From CAZIVE01 sp964542435 (GTDB lineage Bacteria; Bacteroidota; Bacteroidia; Bacteroidales; Tannerellaceae), in contig CAZIVE010000046.1 of assembly GCA_964542435.1 (NCBI GenBank), forward strand, positions 1 to 19,707: DNA of 19,707 nt, in the 5' to 3' direction. A program made the translations under genes and the position numbers. How positions within the stretch are numbered: the stretch's first letter is position 1; every line of letters starts with the position of its first letter. Of the stretch, positions 1 to 7,752 are shown in pieces. The notes under the pieces were generated by a model. It was not told the origin of the DNA. It was given only the letters and a program-made list of their open reading frames with translations, and searched no databases.

Positions 1-6
1 TTGCAT

Positions 7-14
7 TATCTTTG
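7..14 (+). promoter_or_regulatory. Bacteroidetes-type -7 promoter box (TATCTTTG)
   Basis: TATCTTTG matches the Bacteroidetes primary-sigma -7 consensus TAnnTTTG and lies 26 bp before the ATG of the C11 peptidase gene. The -33 element would fall to the left of the window and cannot be checked. The 16-bp stretch TTGCATTATCTTTGCA around it recurs exactly at the tyrS promoter (18212-18227). Confidence 0.65.
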
Positions 15-40
15 CAGCACACATCTTAATAGCGAAAAAT

Positions 41-1177
41 ATGAACATCAAATATATCGTATTTGCAATCGTCGCACTTTTTTCCTTCAGTTGCTGCACA
101 GGCTCCGATCCCGAACCGGAGAAAACTACCACGCGTACTGTACTGATTTATATAGCTGCTGACAATGGCCTGAACAGTTATGCTTACAACAGTTTGGATC
201 AGACGCTGACAGGTGCTGCAGGTGACAATCTGGGCGATGGCAAACTGCTCGTCTATTTTGACCCGAAAGACGATGTTCCTGTATTGTATGAGATTTCCAA
301 GAATTCGAAAGGTGTGGTTGTGAAGACCGCCGTCAAGACCTATGCGGAGCAGAATTCCGTTGATCCGACCGTCATGCAGGGCGTCATCAATGAGGTGATG
401 GCTGATTACCCCGCTGACAGTTATGGCTTGGTACTTTGGAGTCATGCCACGGCCTGGCTGCCTTCTGCCTATAAGAACTATCTGCGTTCATTCGGTCAGG
501 ATGGAACAAATTATATGGAGTTGAACGACCTTGCTACGACGTTGTCGCCTTATCATTTCGATTTCATTCTCTTCGATTGCTGTTATATGGCCAGTGCTGA
601 GGTGATGTATGCGCTTCGCAACTGTGCCGATTACATCATCGCATCTCCGACAGAGACGATGGCTGATAGTTTCCCCTACTCAACAATCGTTTCTTCCATG
701 TTTACGGTCCCGGCCGATGTGCAGGGAATCTGCGAGAAGTTCTATAATTACTATAATGCCCAGTCCGGCTATAATCAGTCTGCAACAGTGGCTTTGGTGA
801 AGACTTCCGCCATGGATGCACTGGCTTCAGCTACTCGTGACATCCTCTATGGTAAGATGGACACGATTCTGACGCTGAATGTCGGCAAGCTGCAGCAATT
901 GGAATATCTTACCTCTTCGTTGCATGCACTGTACGACTTCCGAGATCTCGTCAGCCGTGTCGGCACTGCCTCACAGATGACAGCCTTCGATACGGCTCTG
1001 AACAATGCCGTCATATACAAGGCTACGACTCCCAAATCAACGTATGCTTATGGCGGTGGCGTACAGCTTTCCATGAATACTTTCTGCGGCCTGAGCATTT
1101 ATGTGCCACAGACGTCGCTCTCCTCGTTGAACGAATGGTATAAGAATCTGGCGTGGTATAAGGCTGTTTATGAATAA
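41..1177 (+). CDS. Clostripain-family (peptidase C11) lipoprotein protease
   Basis: This is a predicted cysteine endopeptidase of family C11 (clan CD), a group that cleaves after Lys/Arg. The 378-residue protein opens with a short hydrophobic signal and a lipobox-like FSFSC with Cys18 as the probable lipidation site, so it is likely a surface or periplasmic lipoprotein. The core strand TVLIYIAADNGLN is followed by the catalytic His in LWSHATAW (His135) and the catalytic Cys in FILFDCCYM (Cys180). That spacing is close to His133/Cys179 of the characterised Bacteroidales enzyme PmC11. The C-terminal part (GGGVQLS, LSIYVPQ) is typical of secreted C11 members. Activation by self-cleavage at a Lys near residue 145 is possible but inferred from the family. 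The gene has its own promoter and is followed after 18 bp by the PH-domain gene. The family call is secure; the substrate is unknown. Confidence 0.9.
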   Translation: MNIKYIVFAIVALFSFSCCTGSDPEPEKTTTRTVLIYIAADNGLNSYAYNSLDQTLTGAAGDNLGDGKLLVYFDPKDDVPVLYEISKNSKGVVVKTAVKTYAEQNSVDPTVMQGVINEVMADYPADSYGLVLWSHATAWLPSAYKNYLRSFGQDGTNYMELNDLATTLSPYHFDFILFDCCYMASAEVMYALRNCADYIIASPTETMADSFPYSTIVSSMFTVPADVQGICEKFYNYYNAQSGYNQSATVALVKTSAMDALASATRDILYGKMDTILTLNVGKLQQLEYLTSSLHALYDFRDLVSRVGTASQMTAFDTALNNAVIYKATTPKSTYAYGGGVQLSMNTFCGLSIYVPQTSLSSLNEWYKNLAWYKAVYE

Positions 1178-1195
1178 TACGCAACATTAGATAAT

Positions 1196-1615
1196 ATGGT
1201 TTACGAATTCAAATCAAAGGTCGGATGGTGGTATCATCTGGTACTTGCCATCATGGCGATCTCCTGTATCCTCGCTTTTGTGACAAGCCGCAATGCTGTG
1301 GGACAGATTCTGCTTCTGCTTTTCACGATGCTGATGGTCTATCTGTTGGTCAATACATGGTATAAGATCACGGATGACGAGTTGATTGCCCATAGCGGAT
1401 TCTTCCCGGAGAAACATATTAAGATTGCCGAGATCGACAAGATCAGCTTCACTCACATGCCCATTGCGAGTTATGCGCTGTCGCTCGATCGCATCGTTAT
1501 CTATAAAGAAGGAAAGATGTGGCTGCTGATCTCTCCCAAACGCCAGGATGAGTTCGTGAAGCTGCTGAAAAAACGGAATGAGAACATTCAAATAGATAGA
1601 TCTTCAATATTATGA
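1196..1615 (+). CDS. Small membrane protein with bacterial PH domain (YyaB-like)
   Basis: This 139-residue protein has two hydrophobic segments (about residues 12-30 and 36-54) followed by a roughly 80-residue globular domain. The domain's strands (YKITDDELIAHSGFF, IKIAEIDKISF, LDRIVIYKEG) and the motif LLISPKRQDEFVKLLKK match the bacterial PH-like family formerly called DUF1200/YyaB. PH-like domains in such proteins probably sit on the cytoplasmic face of the inner membrane, but their ligand is generally unknown. The gene starts 18 bp after the C11 peptidase gene, and its stop overlaps the lpd start as ATGA, so translation is likely coupled to lpd. I know of no functional link between a PH-like protein and lipoamide dehydrogenase. 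The overlap may only reflect genome compaction. Confidence 0.8.
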   Translation: MVYEFKSKVGWWYHLVLAIMAISCILAFVTSRNAVGQILLLLFTMLMVYLLVNTWYKITDDELIAHSGFFPEKHIKIAEIDKISFTHMPIASYALSLDRIVIYKEGKMWLLISPKRQDEFVKLLKKRNENIQIDRSSIL

Positions 1616-2958
1616 AAACTGGATTGGTTATTATTGGTGGCGGACCTGCTGGTTATACCGCTGCTGCACGTGCCGCTAAAGGCGGACTTCAAACTGTATT
1701 AATTGAAAAGAACGCATTGGGCGGCGTTTGCCTTAACGAAGGCTGCATCCCAACCAAGACTTTGCTCTATTCGGCAAAGATGTACGATCATGCCCGCGAA
1801 GCTTCACGTTATGGCGTGACGGCTGAGAATGTCACTTTTGATGTGGCAAAGATCATTGCCCGTAAGAACAAGGTGGTTCGTAAACTGGTTGCCGGAATCC
1901 GTCAACAGGAGACTGCCGCCGGTGTGACGATGGTTTCAGCTGCTGCCGAAATCAAAGGTCGTAATGCCGACGGAACGATTACAGTCGTTGCTGGTGAAGA
2001 AACGTACGAAGCAGAACATCTGCTGATCTGCACCGGCTCCGAAACCGTTGTTCCTCCTATCGAAGGACTTGCAGAGAGTGAGTTTTGGACCAGTCGCGAA
2101 GCTCTGCAGAGCAAGGAACTTCCCGCATCACTTGTCATCATCGGTGGCGGTGTGATCGGAATGGAGTTCGCTTCGTTCTTCAATAGTCTCGGCACGCAGG
2201 TTCAGGTTGTGGAGATGATGGATAAGATTCTCGGTCCGATGGATCGCGAGCTTTCAGTCTTGCTCCAGGCAGAATATGAGAAACGTGGCGTGAAGTTTTA
2301 TTTGGCTCATAAGGTTACGGCTGTGCATGGTACAGAAGTTTCAGTCGAGAAAGACGGAGAGGCTTTCACATTGCATGGCGATAAGGTGTTGTTGAGTGTC
2401 GGACGCCGTCCGGTCACCAAAGGCTTCGGACTCGAGACCCTTTCACTCGAACCGTTCCGCAACGGCATCAAGACCAACGAATATATGCAGACCTCCGTTC
2501 CGGAAGTCTATGCAGCCGGCGACATTAACGCTGTCTCATTGCTGGCTCACACAGCTGAGGCTGAAGCAGCCGTAGCGGTTGATCACATCTTAGGTGGTTC
2601 CCGCAAGATGAGTTACGATGCCATTCCGGGCGTTGTTTATACCAATCCGGAGTTGGCTGGTGTTGGAAAGACCGAAGAGGAGTTGACTGCTGCCGGGAAG
2701 AGTTTCATCGTGAAGAAGATCCCAATGAGCTTCTCCGGTCGTTTCGTGGCTGAGAACGAGATGGGCAACGGCGTATGCAAGATGATCCTGTCCGAAGACG
2801 GTACACTGCTCGGTGCTCATGTGCTGGGCAATCCTGCTTCCGAGATTATCGTCAATGCCGGTATTGCCATTACCAATAAGATGAAGGCAGCAGACATTGC
2901 TTCCATCATCTTCCCGCATCCAACCGTGGGAGAGATTTTTAAAGAGGTTGGAGAATGA
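1612..2958 (+). CDS. lpd: Dihydrolipoamide dehydrogenase (E3 / glycine-cleavage L protein)
   Basis: This FAD enzyme reoxidises dihydrolipoyl groups of 2-oxoacid dehydrogenase complexes and of GcvH, passing electrons to NAD+. All hallmarks are present in 448 residues. The N-terminal FAD-binding motif is GGGPAGY (about 9-15) and the redox disulfide is GGVCLNEGCIPTK (Cys40, Cys45). The NAD-binding IIGGGVIGMEFAS lies near 175-187, and the second FAD contact is YAAGDIN. The C-terminal catalytic dyad is HPTVGE (His436, Glu441). The length is normal for the family. The start ATG overlaps the stop of the upstream PH-domain gene. No E1/E2 genes are adjacent. The lipoyl partner GcvH is encoded 5.4 kb downstream, so a role in glycine cleavage is plausible, but assignment to a specific complex is inference. 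Confidence 0.95.
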   Translation: MKTGLVIIGGGPAGYTAAARAAKGGLQTVLIEKNALGGVCLNEGCIPTKTLLYSAKMYDHAREASRYGVTAENVTFDVAKIIARKNKVVRKLVAGIRQQETAAGVTMVSAAAEIKGRNADGTITVVAGEETYEAEHLLICTGSETVVPPIEGLAESEFWTSREALQSKELPASLVIIGGGVIGMEFASFFNSLGTQVQVVEMMDKILGPMDRELSVLLQAEYEKRGVKFYLAHKVTAVHGTEVSVEKDGEAFTLHGDKVLLSVGRRPVTKGFGLETLSLEPFRNGIKTNEYMQTSVPEVYAAGDINAVSLLAHTAEAEAAVAVDHILGGSRKMSYDAIPGVVYTNPELAGVGKTEEELTAAGKSFIVKKIPMSFSGRFVAENEMGNGVCKMILSEDGTLLGAHVLGNPASEIIVNAGIAITNKMKAADIASIIFPHPTVGEIFKEVGE

Positions 2959-2976
2959 TTCATTAGAAAATCTGTC

Positions 2977-5793
2977 ATGATTGAAAAGAAGAAATCTTTG
3001 CGGGTGCTGCTGATGCTGCTCCTGCTGCTTGGCTTTGTGCAGTTGAATGCGCAACAGCTTCAGCCGTTGCCAATCGATCCGAAACTTCGTTACGGGAAAC
3101 TCGATAATGGCATGACCTATTATATCCGTCACAACGAACAACCCAAACAACGTGCTGATTTCTACATCGCACAAAAGGTGGGATCGGTGCTCGAAGAGGA
3201 GAACCAGCGCGGTCTGGCGCATTTCCTCGAACACATGGCTTTCGACGGAAGCAAGAATTTCCCCAAGGATAGGATGGATCAATGGACCGAAAGTATCGGC
3301 ATGCGGGGCGGAGAGAATCTCAATGCTTACACCAGTTTCGACGAAACCGTCTATACACTGATGAATGCACCTGTCACTCGCGCCGGCATCATCGACTCCT
3401 GCCTGCTGATCCTCCACGATTGGTCGAGCTTTATCAGTCTGACCGACTCTGCCATTGAAAAGGAACGCGGCGTGATCCGTGAGGAATGGCGCACCGGACA
3501 GGATGCGCAGATGCGCCTTTGGCAACAGCAGCTTCCCAAGATGTACGCAGGCAGCCGTTATGCCAACCGTATGCCTATCGGCAGCATCGACGTGATCAAC
3601 AATTTCAAGCACGATGAGTTGAGAGCCTATTATAAGAAATGGTATCGTCCCGATCAGCAGGGCTTGATCATTGTGGGTGATGTCAATGTGGATAGTGTTG
3701 AACAGGCCATCAAGCGGATCTTCGCAGATATTCCTGCACCGGTCAATCCGGCCAAGCGCATCTATTTCGATGTCCCGGACAACGACAAACCTATCGTTTC
3801 TATTGCTAAAGACAAGGAGGCTCAGGACTTCACTCTCTACATTTTCTATAAGCATGACAAGCTGCCTCTCGAGCAGCGTGCCACAGCTGCCGGACTGATC
3901 AACGGCTATATGGAACAGATCTGCGCCAGCATGATGAACGACCGTTTCGATGAGATTCTCCATCAAGCCAATCCGCCTTTTGTGGATGCTCAGGCTACCG
4001 ACGGAGATTTTATGATCGCCAAGACCAAGGCTGCATGGACTGTCGCTGCTCTGACTCGCGAAGGACAAGTGGACAGCACGCTTATGCGGCTCGTTATGGA
4101 AACGCAGCGATTGAGACAGTTTGGTTTCACTGCTTCGGAATATGAACGGGCTCGTGTCAATATCCTTAAGAGCTATGAGAATATTTACAACGATCGCGAC
4201 AAGCAGAAGAACCGTACCTTCACACAGGAATATGTCAATCATTTTACAGATGGTGGTTATATTCCCGGCATTGAAACGGAATATGCACTCATCAACTCCA
4301 TCGCACCGCAGATCGGTGTAAAGCAGGTAAACGAATATATCCAACAGGTCATTGGTGAGAAGAATGTTGTCATCGGACTTACCGGTCCGGACAAGGCAGA
4401 CTTGAAATATCCCACGGAAGAGGAACTGCTTTCCACTTTCAATAGCGCCAACGCCATTCCCGTGAAGGCTTACGAGGAAAAGGTGAGCAACGAACCGCTC
4501 ATCCCGCATCTTCCTGCTCCGGGCAAGATCGTCTCTACAAAACGTGACGGTATGTATGGCTCAACGATCCTGACACTCGGAAACGGTGTGAAGGTTGTCA
4601 TCAAACCTACCAACTTCAAGAAAGATGAGGTGCTCATGACTGCTACAAGTCCGGGTGGAAACACGTTGTATGGGAAAGAGGATATCGCTAATCTCAAAGT
4701 GTTCAACGATGTGATCTCTCTTGGTGGATTGGGTAACTTCAGCGATATCGATCTCAACAAACGTCTTGCTGGGAAACAGGTGAGCTGTTCGGTCGGGCTT
4801 GCTTCAGACAACGAGAGTGTCAGTGGATCCGCCGTTCCTGCAGATCTCAAGACCTTATTCGAACTGATCTATCTTAACTTCACCGCTCCGCGAATGGATC
4901 AGGCTGCATTTGACTCCTACGTGACGCGTAGTAAAGCGCAGCTTCAGAATGCCGAACTTGATCCGATGGTCGCTTTCTCCGATACATTGACAGAGGCAGT
5001 CTATCAGAACAATCCTCGTGCCGTACGTACCAAGATGGCAGATCTTGATAAGATTAGTTATCCGCGGATCATGCAGATGTTCAAAGAACGCTTCGGCGAT
5101 GCTTCCGATTTTGTCTTCACCTTTGTGGGCAACGTGAATATAGATAGTATCCGGCCGTTCGTACAGCAGTATCTTGCTACACTCCCTGCAAAAGGTCGTG
5201 TGGAGAAAGGCGACGAAGCCAATCAGCCGTCCTTCCGTACAGGCCAGTATGTAAATGATTTCCATCGTACTATGGAGACACCTAAAGCTACCGTGATTGA
5301 CGTTATCTCCGGAAAAATGGATCGGACACTGGAAAATGTGATTACGATGAACGTCGTCAAGCAGGTGCTTGACCTTGTTTATATGGAGAAGGTTCGTGAA
5401 GCAGAAGGTGGAACCTATGGCGTATCAACTTCCGTCTCTATCTCCTCATTCCCGAAAGGCCGCACTTTGATGCAGATCTATTTCGATACAGATCCTGCCA
5501 AACGTGTTCGGATGAACGAGATTGTCCATAACGAACTGAAGTCGATTGCGGAGAACGGTCCGCGCGACGTGGATTTCCAAAAGACAGTGGATAATCTGTT
5601 GAAACGTCATGCTGAAATGCTTCAGGAAAACAGTTACTGGCTCAATGCTCTCGACAACTATTACTTCCGTGGCTTCGACAGTGTCACCGCCTATGAAGCT
5701 ACCGTAAAGAATATGACGAAAGACAAAGTGAAAGCAGCGCTGTCATCTCTGCTCTCACAGGGTAACAATATTGAAGTGGTTATGGAACCGTAA
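2977..5793 (+). CDS. Secreted M16-family zinc metallopeptidase (PqqL/pitrilysin-like, fused two-half)
   Basis: This 938-residue protein has an N-terminal signal peptide (MIEKKKSLRVLLMLLLLLGF, probable cleavage after LNA near residue 25), so it is exported to the periplasm or cell envelope. The M16 inverted zinc motif HxxEH is seen as HFLEH (His82, Glu85, His86). About 80 residues downstream the acidic cluster EKERGVIREEW supplies the third ligand. The middle and C-terminal regions have the repeated M16/M16_C fold. The second half lacks an HxxEH, as usual for the inactive half that closes the chamber; the conserved R-Y type segment near the end reads EAEGGTYGVS. The length agrees with PqqL-like proteases that degrade peptides inside a closed cavity. 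The gene begins 18 bp after lpd and ends at a hairpin. The substrate is unknown. Confidence 0.93.
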   Translation: MIEKKKSLRVLLMLLLLLGFVQLNAQQLQPLPIDPKLRYGKLDNGMTYYIRHNEQPKQRADFYIAQKVGSVLEEENQRGLAHFLEHMAFDGSKNFPKDRMDQWTESIGMRGGENLNAYTSFDETVYTLMNAPVTRAGIIDSCLLILHDWSSFISLTDSAIEKERGVIREEWRTGQDAQMRLWQQQLPKMYAGSRYANRMPIGSIDVINNFKHDELRAYYKKWYRPDQQGLIIVGDVNVDSVEQAIKRIFADIPAPVNPAKRIYFDVPDNDKPIVSIAKDKEAQDFTLYIFYKHDKLPLEQRATAAGLINGYMEQICASMMNDRFDEILHQANPPFVDAQATDGDFMIAKTKAAWTVAALTREGQVDSTLMRLVMETQRLRQFGFTASEYERARVNILKSYENIYNDRDKQKNRTFTQEYVNHFTDGGYIPGIETEYALINSIAPQIGVKQVNEYIQQVIGEKNVVIGLTGPDKADLKYPTEEELLSTFNSANAIPVKAYEEKVSNEPLIPHLPAPGKIVSTKRDGMYGSTILTLGNGVKVVIKPTNFKKDEVLMTATSPGGNTLYGKEDIANLKVFNDVISLGGLGNFSDIDLNKRLAGKQVSCSVGLASDNESVSGSAVPADLKTLFELIYLNFTAPRMDQAAFDSYVTRSKAQLQNAELDPMVAFSDTLTEAVYQNNPRAVRTKMADLDKISYPRIMQMFKERFGDASDFVFTFVGNVNIDSIRPFVQQYLATLPAKGRVEKGDEANQPSFRTGQYVNDFHRTMETPKATVIDVISGKMDRTLENVITMNVVKQVLDLVYMEKVREAEGGTYGVSTSVSISSFPKGRTLMQIYFDTDPAKRVRMNEIVHNELKSIAENGPRDVDFQKTVDNLLKRHAEMLQENSYWLNALDNYYFRGFDSVTAYEATVKNMTKDKVKAALSSLLSQGNNIEVVMEP

Positions 5794-5796
5794 GAG

Positions 5797-5826
5797 ATCT
5801 CCTTCGGATCTATTTCTGAAGGAGAT
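5797..5826 (+). terminator. Strong hairpin after the M16 peptidase gene
   Basis: A 12-bp stem (5797-5808 with 5815-5826, one G·U pair) closes a 6-nt loop and begins 4 bases after the TAA stop. Nine of the pairs are contiguous Watson-Crick (ATCTCCTTC / GAAGGAGAT). There is no U-run directly behind it; the first T-rich stretch starts near 5855. It is best read as an intrinsic terminator of the weak-U type or as a 3'-end stabiliser. Confidence 0.6.
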
Positions 5827-5838
5827 GTCCAGCTCCTA

Positions 5839-5948
5839 ATCATTATCCAAATAATTTTTAACCATGGTTAAAACAATTTTCAACCATGGTTAAAAATTTC
5901 TGGGACAATAGTCAAAATAATTTTCAACCATGGTTAAAATATTTCTTT
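5839..5948. repeat. Degenerate 22-bp tandem array with AACCATGGTT palindromes
   Basis: Five consecutive 22-bp units start at 5839, 5861, 5883, 5905 and 5927. Units 2, 3 and 5 contain ACCATGGTTAAAA. Their dyad centres fall at 5864.5, 5886.5 and 5930.5, spacings of exactly 22 and 44 bp. The first dyad is a perfect 18-bp palindrome (5856-5873). The second is 24 bp with one mismatch (5875-5898) and the third is 18 bp with one mismatch (5922-5939). Unit 4 has lost CCATGG but keeps a small dyad, GACAATAGTC, centred exactly on the missing register (5908.5). Unit 1 matches unit 4 at 16 of 22 bases. The 22-bp period is close to two helical turns, so the dyads face the same side of the DNA. The function is unknown. 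Confidence 0.85.
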
Positions 5949-6141
5949 ACAAAGACCTTTTCTATTTTCCTCTGAGGAGAACGTTTTCTCACTAAGTCTC
6001 ACAAGGAATTTTGTCTTTTTGTTGTCCGAAGAAATAGATGAAGATCGACATTTTAGATGTCTCGCAGTGCATTCGAAAAATGCATGAACAGGTTCTCTAA
6101 TGAACGATTTGGAATAAATTCATTACAAAATCTCCAAGTCA
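5949..6141. other. Remainder of the non-coding region upstream of rpoN
   Basis: This stretch is AT-rich and I see no gene on either strand. Two small dyads stand out. One is a 6-bp stem, TGCATT/AATGCA, with a 5-nt loop at 6068-6084. The other is a 7-bp inverted repeat TAATGAA/TTCATTA (6098-6104 and 6119-6125, 14-nt spacer) ending 17 bp before the rpoN -33 element. The second is placed where an operator could sit. Otherwise nothing is recognisable. Confidence 0.4.
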
Positions 6142-6174
6142 TTTGGGATAGCTTATCCTTTTTGCTTAATTTTG
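6142..6174 (+). promoter_or_regulatory. rpoN promoter, Bacteroidetes type
   Basis: TTTG at 6142-6145 and TAATTTTG at 6167-6174 are 21 bp apart. This matches the Bacteroidetes -33/-7 pattern (TTTG, about 19-21 bp, TAnnTTTG). The start ATG of rpoN lies 55 bp downstream of the -7 box. It probably drives rpoN and the following PAP2-like, gcvH, purE and ispG genes. Confidence 0.75.
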
Positions 6175-6229
6175 CGAATTAAATCGAGGAAAAAAGCTTC
6201 ATCGCAACATTCCATGAACAGAGCGTAAT

Positions 6230-7741
6230 ATGTTAAAGCAACAGCTACAACAGAAGTTACAACAGAAACTGTCTCCCCAACAGATACAGTTGATCAGGCT
6301 TATCGAACTTCCAGCCATCGAATTGGAGGAGCGTGTAAAGCATGAGCTGGAGGAGAACCCTGCACTCGAAGAGGGAAAGAGCGATGAACCAAGCGATTCG
6401 TATGATATGTCGGACGACAATGCCGAACCCATGGAAGGTGGCGGTGATGAGGCTTCTATCTCAGACGATGGAAATGATTCCGATGCCGATGCAGATCTTT
6501 CGTTGGGTGATTACATGACAGCAGACGACATACCTGAATATAAGCTTCGGGAGATGAACGACCGTGCGGAGAAAAAGGAAGATATCCCCTTCTCAGCTGG
6601 TGAGTCCTTGGGCGAATTTCTCCTCGAACAGCTTGGCTTGCGCGACAATCTATCCGAAAGACAGCGTAAGATAGCTGAATATATCATAGGCAACATCGAT
6701 GACGATGGCTATTTGCGTCGTGACCTTTCGTCTATATCTGATGATCTGATGTTTCAGACCGGAGAAGAGGTGACGGAAGACGAGATAGAGAACATACTCA
6801 AGGTCGTTCAGGATTTTGAACCGAATGGCGTCGGAGCACGTTCTTTGAAGGAATGTCTGCTGATACAGCTGAAAAAGTTGCCACAGACGTTGAAGTCAAA
6901 GAAGATCGTGAAGAATGCCGAGAAGATCATCGACGAATATTACGATGATTTCATCCGCAAACGTTACGAGCGCATCATGCACTCAATGGGTATTGATGAA
7001 GAAGCTTTCAAAATCGCACTGAAAGAGATTACAAAGCTGAATCCCAAACCCGGAAACGGATGGGACGGATCAATGGATCTCGCTTTCAATTCAGTTACGC
7101 CCGACTTTATCGTCGATGCAAACAACGGAGAACTGACGCTCACCATGAATGATCGTGGAATCCCTGATTTGCATGTCAATACAAACTATGCTGATATGTT
7201 CAAGGACTATACATCCAATAAGAACAATCAGACGAAGGACATGCGAGATGCCGTGCAGTTTGTGAAGCAGAAGCTCGACTCCGCACAGTGGTTCATCGAT
7301 GCCATCAAGCAGCGTCAGGACACGCTTCGGCGTACAATGGAGGCCATCATCGTGATGCAGAAGGAATTTTTCCTCACGGGTGACGAATCTACACTCCATC
7401 CGATGATCTTGAAAGATGTGGCAGAACGTGCCGGATATGATATCTCTACCATCTCCCGCGTCAGCAACAGCAAATATGTACAGTCCAACTTCGGCATCTA
7501 TCCGCTCAAATATTTCTTCTCTGAATCCATACAAAAAGATACCGGTGAGGAGATATCGACACGCGAGGTGAAAAAGATCATCAAGGATCATGTCGATAAT
7601 GAGGACAAACGAAATCCGTTGACCGATGAGGAATTGGATAATATTCTGAAGGAAAACGGTTATATCATTGCGCGGCGTACGGTTGCCAAGTATCGCAAGC
7701 AGCTCAGCATCCCCGTAGCCCGTCTGCGCAAAGAACTATAA
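6230..7741 (+). CDS. rpoN: RNA polymerase sigma-54 factor
   Basis: Sigma-54 directs RNA polymerase to -24/-12 promoters and needs AAA+ enhancer-binding activators. In this 503-residue protein the N-terminal activator-interaction region I is glutamine/leucine-rich and starts MLKQQLQQKLQQKLSPQQIQ. That matches the usual RpoN start and supports this ATG. Residues about 47-95 form a long acidic stretch (many Asp/Glu, region II). The core-binding domain follows (IAEYIIGNIDDDGYL, LNPKPG). The helix-turn-helix region lies near 390-440 (ISTISRVSNSKYVQ). The diagnostic RpoN box ARRTVAKYRK is at about 481-490. The length is normal. The gene has its own promoter, opens a co-directional cluster, and is followed after 11 bp by a PAP2-like gene. 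No enhancer-binding activator is encoded in the window. Confidence 0.97.
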   Translation: MLKQQLQQKLQQKLSPQQIQLIRLIELPAIELEERVKHELEENPALEEGKSDEPSDSYDMSDDNAEPMEGGGDEASISDDGNDSDADADLSLGDYMTADDIPEYKLREMNDRAEKKEDIPFSAGESLGEFLLEQLGLRDNLSERQRKIAEYIIGNIDDDGYLRRDLSSISDDLMFQTGEEVTEDEIENILKVVQDFEPNGVGARSLKECLLIQLKKLPQTLKSKKIVKNAEKIIDEYYDDFIRKRYERIMHSMGIDEEAFKIALKEITKLNPKPGNGWDGSMDLAFNSVTPDFIVDANNGELTLTMNDRGIPDLHVNTNYADMFKDYTSNKNNQTKDMRDAVQFVKQKLDSAQWFIDAIKQRQDTLRRTMEAIIVMQKEFFLTGDESTLHPMILKDVAERAGYDISTISRVSNSKYVQSNFGIYPLKYFFSESIQKDTGEEISTREVKKIIKDHVDNEDKRNPLTDEELDNILKENGYIIARRTVAKYRKQLSIPVARLRKEL

Positions 7742-7752
7742 AAAGAAATGAA

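Noticed and set aside
2590..4509. 639-codon open frame on the minus strand across lpd and the M16 gene
   Set aside because: It lies antisense to two clear genes (HxxEH peptidase and lpd), has no recognisable domain, and is a shadow produced by the codon use of the + strand genes.
5839..5948. CRISPR or transposon end for the CCATGG array
   Set aside because: The 22-bp units are directly adjacent, without spacers; no transposase or target duplication is seen.
7091..7591. 166-codon minus-strand open frame within rpoN
   Set aside because: Opposite a full-length rpoN with intact motifs; no domain seen.
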